Part shown: positions 63,012 to 64,000 of the stretch, one piece after another
Layout of the letters: each line of letters starts with the position of its first letter
How positions within the stretch are numbered: position 1 is the first letter of the stretch
Assembly (NCBI GenBank): GCA_964016985.1
Contig: OZ024823.1
Location: 133,320,112-133,384,111, forward strand
Source of the DNA: Anodontia alba
Taxonomy: Eukaryota; Mollusca; Bivalvia; Lucinida; Lucinidae
DNA: 64,000 bases
Direction of reading: 5' to 3'
Notes under the pieces: generated by a model
The model's database searches: none
What the model was told of the DNA's origin: nothing
Seen by the model: the letters and a program-made list of their open reading frames with translations, nothing else
Position numbers and translations under genes: made by a program

Positions 63012-63224
63012 TTAATCCTTGTCATGCTGAATAAATTAAGACACCACAACAACTTCTAACTTTTGAGAATCGGAATACTTGATCCGGATTATGGATACAA
63101 AATCACATGCTTAATTACAAACAGTGCAGATCCAGATCAGTTGGCTTCTGAAGAAGCTAACTGATCTGTATCTACACTGTTTGCAAAGGCAGGGTACCTT
63201 CGAGTTTAGCAGAAAAAGAGTTAA
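63012..63224 (-). mobile_element. A-family TTAA element
   Basis: TTAATCCTTGTCATGCTGAA and GAGTTTAGCAGAAAAAGAGTTAA (read in two parts). More diverged than average. The core is complete with one mismatch in the tip. Confidence 0.9.
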
Positions 63225-63332
63225 GTTTAGGAGAAGTAAGGTAAGCAGTTAAGATGTCCCAATATTTAGAGTAAATATGATATGAGAACATATATGTTTT
63301 CTTACAGTTGAACTACACAAAGTGGTATCTTA

Positions 63333-63524
63333 ACACATTTCACCCCTAAGTTTCTTGTTTGGACCCTTCTGTCATTGAATTTGGACACGCCCATTTTTGC
63401 AAATAGGGAAGTCTGGTGAAATTTAAAAACAGAATTGTAAAATGAGACAGTTCAATACTAGCCTTCTGGATTTACATTATTTGCAAAAAGTTGTTTTGTT
63501 CTGCATTGCAGAAAGGGTTAATCT
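63333..63524. mobile_element. TTAA-bounded element, possibly family L
   Basis: TTAACACATTTCACCCCTAA at the left and TGCATTGCAGAAAGGGTTAA at the right. The inside, with GGACACGCCCATTTTTGC, is unlike the other families. Confidence 0.55.
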
Positions 63525-63534
63525 GTCCATGATT

Positions 63535-63720
63535 TGAAAATCAGCAGACAGCATTTTCAATTTTTTTTCCTTTTTTTTGTCTTTTTCCTCAAAAAGGATG
63601 ACATTTCAGGTTAAATATTGCCTTATGAGACAGGTAACAAGAAATACAAACCATTATTTTCGGTGAAAAATCTAAAATATTGTACAGCTGCGATCTTCTA
63701 ATTTTGTCATCTCTGTATTA
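63535..63720. mobile_element. decayed C/D-type element
   Basis: AATCAGCAGACAGCATTTTC, AGGATGACATTTCAGGTTAA and CCATTATTTTCGGTGAAAAA; the arms no longer pair well. Confidence 0.55.
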
Positions 63721-63724
63721 ATGG

Positions 63725-63938
63725 TTAACCCTTAAAGTGCTAATCACAATTGCAGCAGATGGCATGTTTTTTGTTGTTGTTTTTTTTCAGAGAAAATAAG
63801 GCTTGTAGTTTTATGTGAATTGTCTGCCTAGCAGACAATTCACATAAAACTACAAGCCCTATTTTCTCTGAAAAATTATAAAATAAAAAAAATAGAATGT
63901 TGTCTGCTACAATTTGGCTTGGCACTTTAATGGTTAAA
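63725..63938. mobile_element. D-family TTAA element, intact
   Basis: TTAACCCTTAAAGTGCTAAT and GGCACTTTAATGGTTAA. Inner arms TGTAGTTTTATGTGAATTGT and ACAATTCACATAAAACTACA are perfect around CTGCCTAGCAG. It is the best D copy here and shares its outer 20 bases with family B. Confidence 0.95.
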
Positions 63939-64000
63939 TTACCGGGTAAGTAGTTCAAATATAATAGCCTTAAAATATGATTATCAAATGTTGACATTTT

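Noticed and set aside
63740..63997. 85-codon minus frame
   Set aside because: It is an intact D hairpin element read through; the frame is incidental.

Overview
The window is non-coding-rich animal DNA. It is AT-rich, has no bacterial-style gene organisation, and most of its length is dispersed repeats. The repeat types are tRNA-headed SINEs with target-site duplications, hundreds-of-bp palindromic miniature DNA elements, and degenerate tandem-core elements carrying the 'AAGATGGCCACCATGG' motif and long CTGT/TGTC runs. From general knowledge of such genomes I infer a bivalve mollusc; this is inference, not proof. No complete gene, rRNA gene, functional tRNA gene or CRISPR array is visible.

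Protein-coding content appears only as short, splice-bounded exon candidates on the + strand. Three (9763-9821, 15116-15180, 17672-17792) connect with consistent reading phases. Three more (26828-26908, 33731-33782, 37333-37403) also connect with consistent phases. The simplest reading is that much of the window is intron of one or two large genes whose introns have been filled with mobile elements. I do not recognise the encoded protein. Weaker single exon candidates lie at 49312, 51762, 58617 and 61751. A decayed helix-turn-helix-like ORF at 60959-61135 lies inside a repeat.

The dominant feature is a crowd of TTAA-flanked palindromic elements of about 200-250 bp, here named families A (20 copies), B (7), C (18), D (about 11) and G (4). 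Related hairpin families E, F, H, I, J and K are also present. The TTAA target and termini beginning CCC resemble piggyBac-type non-autonomous elements (inference). No transposase is encoded. Families A, B, F and G have different ends but share one inner hairpin core, AACAGTGTAGACCCAGATC plus its reverse complement, capped by exchangeable tip sequences. B combines D-type ends with the shared core, and one copy near 62.9 kb is an A/F chimera. This modular exchange is the most unusual thing in the window.

Layout: 0-1.5 kb unique and CCTA/TCTA simple repeat; 1.5-11 kb mixed hairpin elements with SINEs; 11.3-13.5 kb a 64-bp minisatellite; 14-27 kb dense C, E, F and A elements, a tandem-core element and a 565-bp tandem duplication; 27.2-27.9 kb a long foldback of CTTCTTACTTC repeats; 28-31.4 kb a CpG-richer block with few miniature elements; 32-48 kb dense A-F elements including back-to-back and nested insertions; 49.5-53.7 kb tandem-core elements; 54-58.3 kb B, A and a cluster of C; 59-60.5 kb a 41-bp minisatellite split by a SINE; 60.5-61.3 kb a tandem-core element; 61.4-64 kb F, G, A and D copies.
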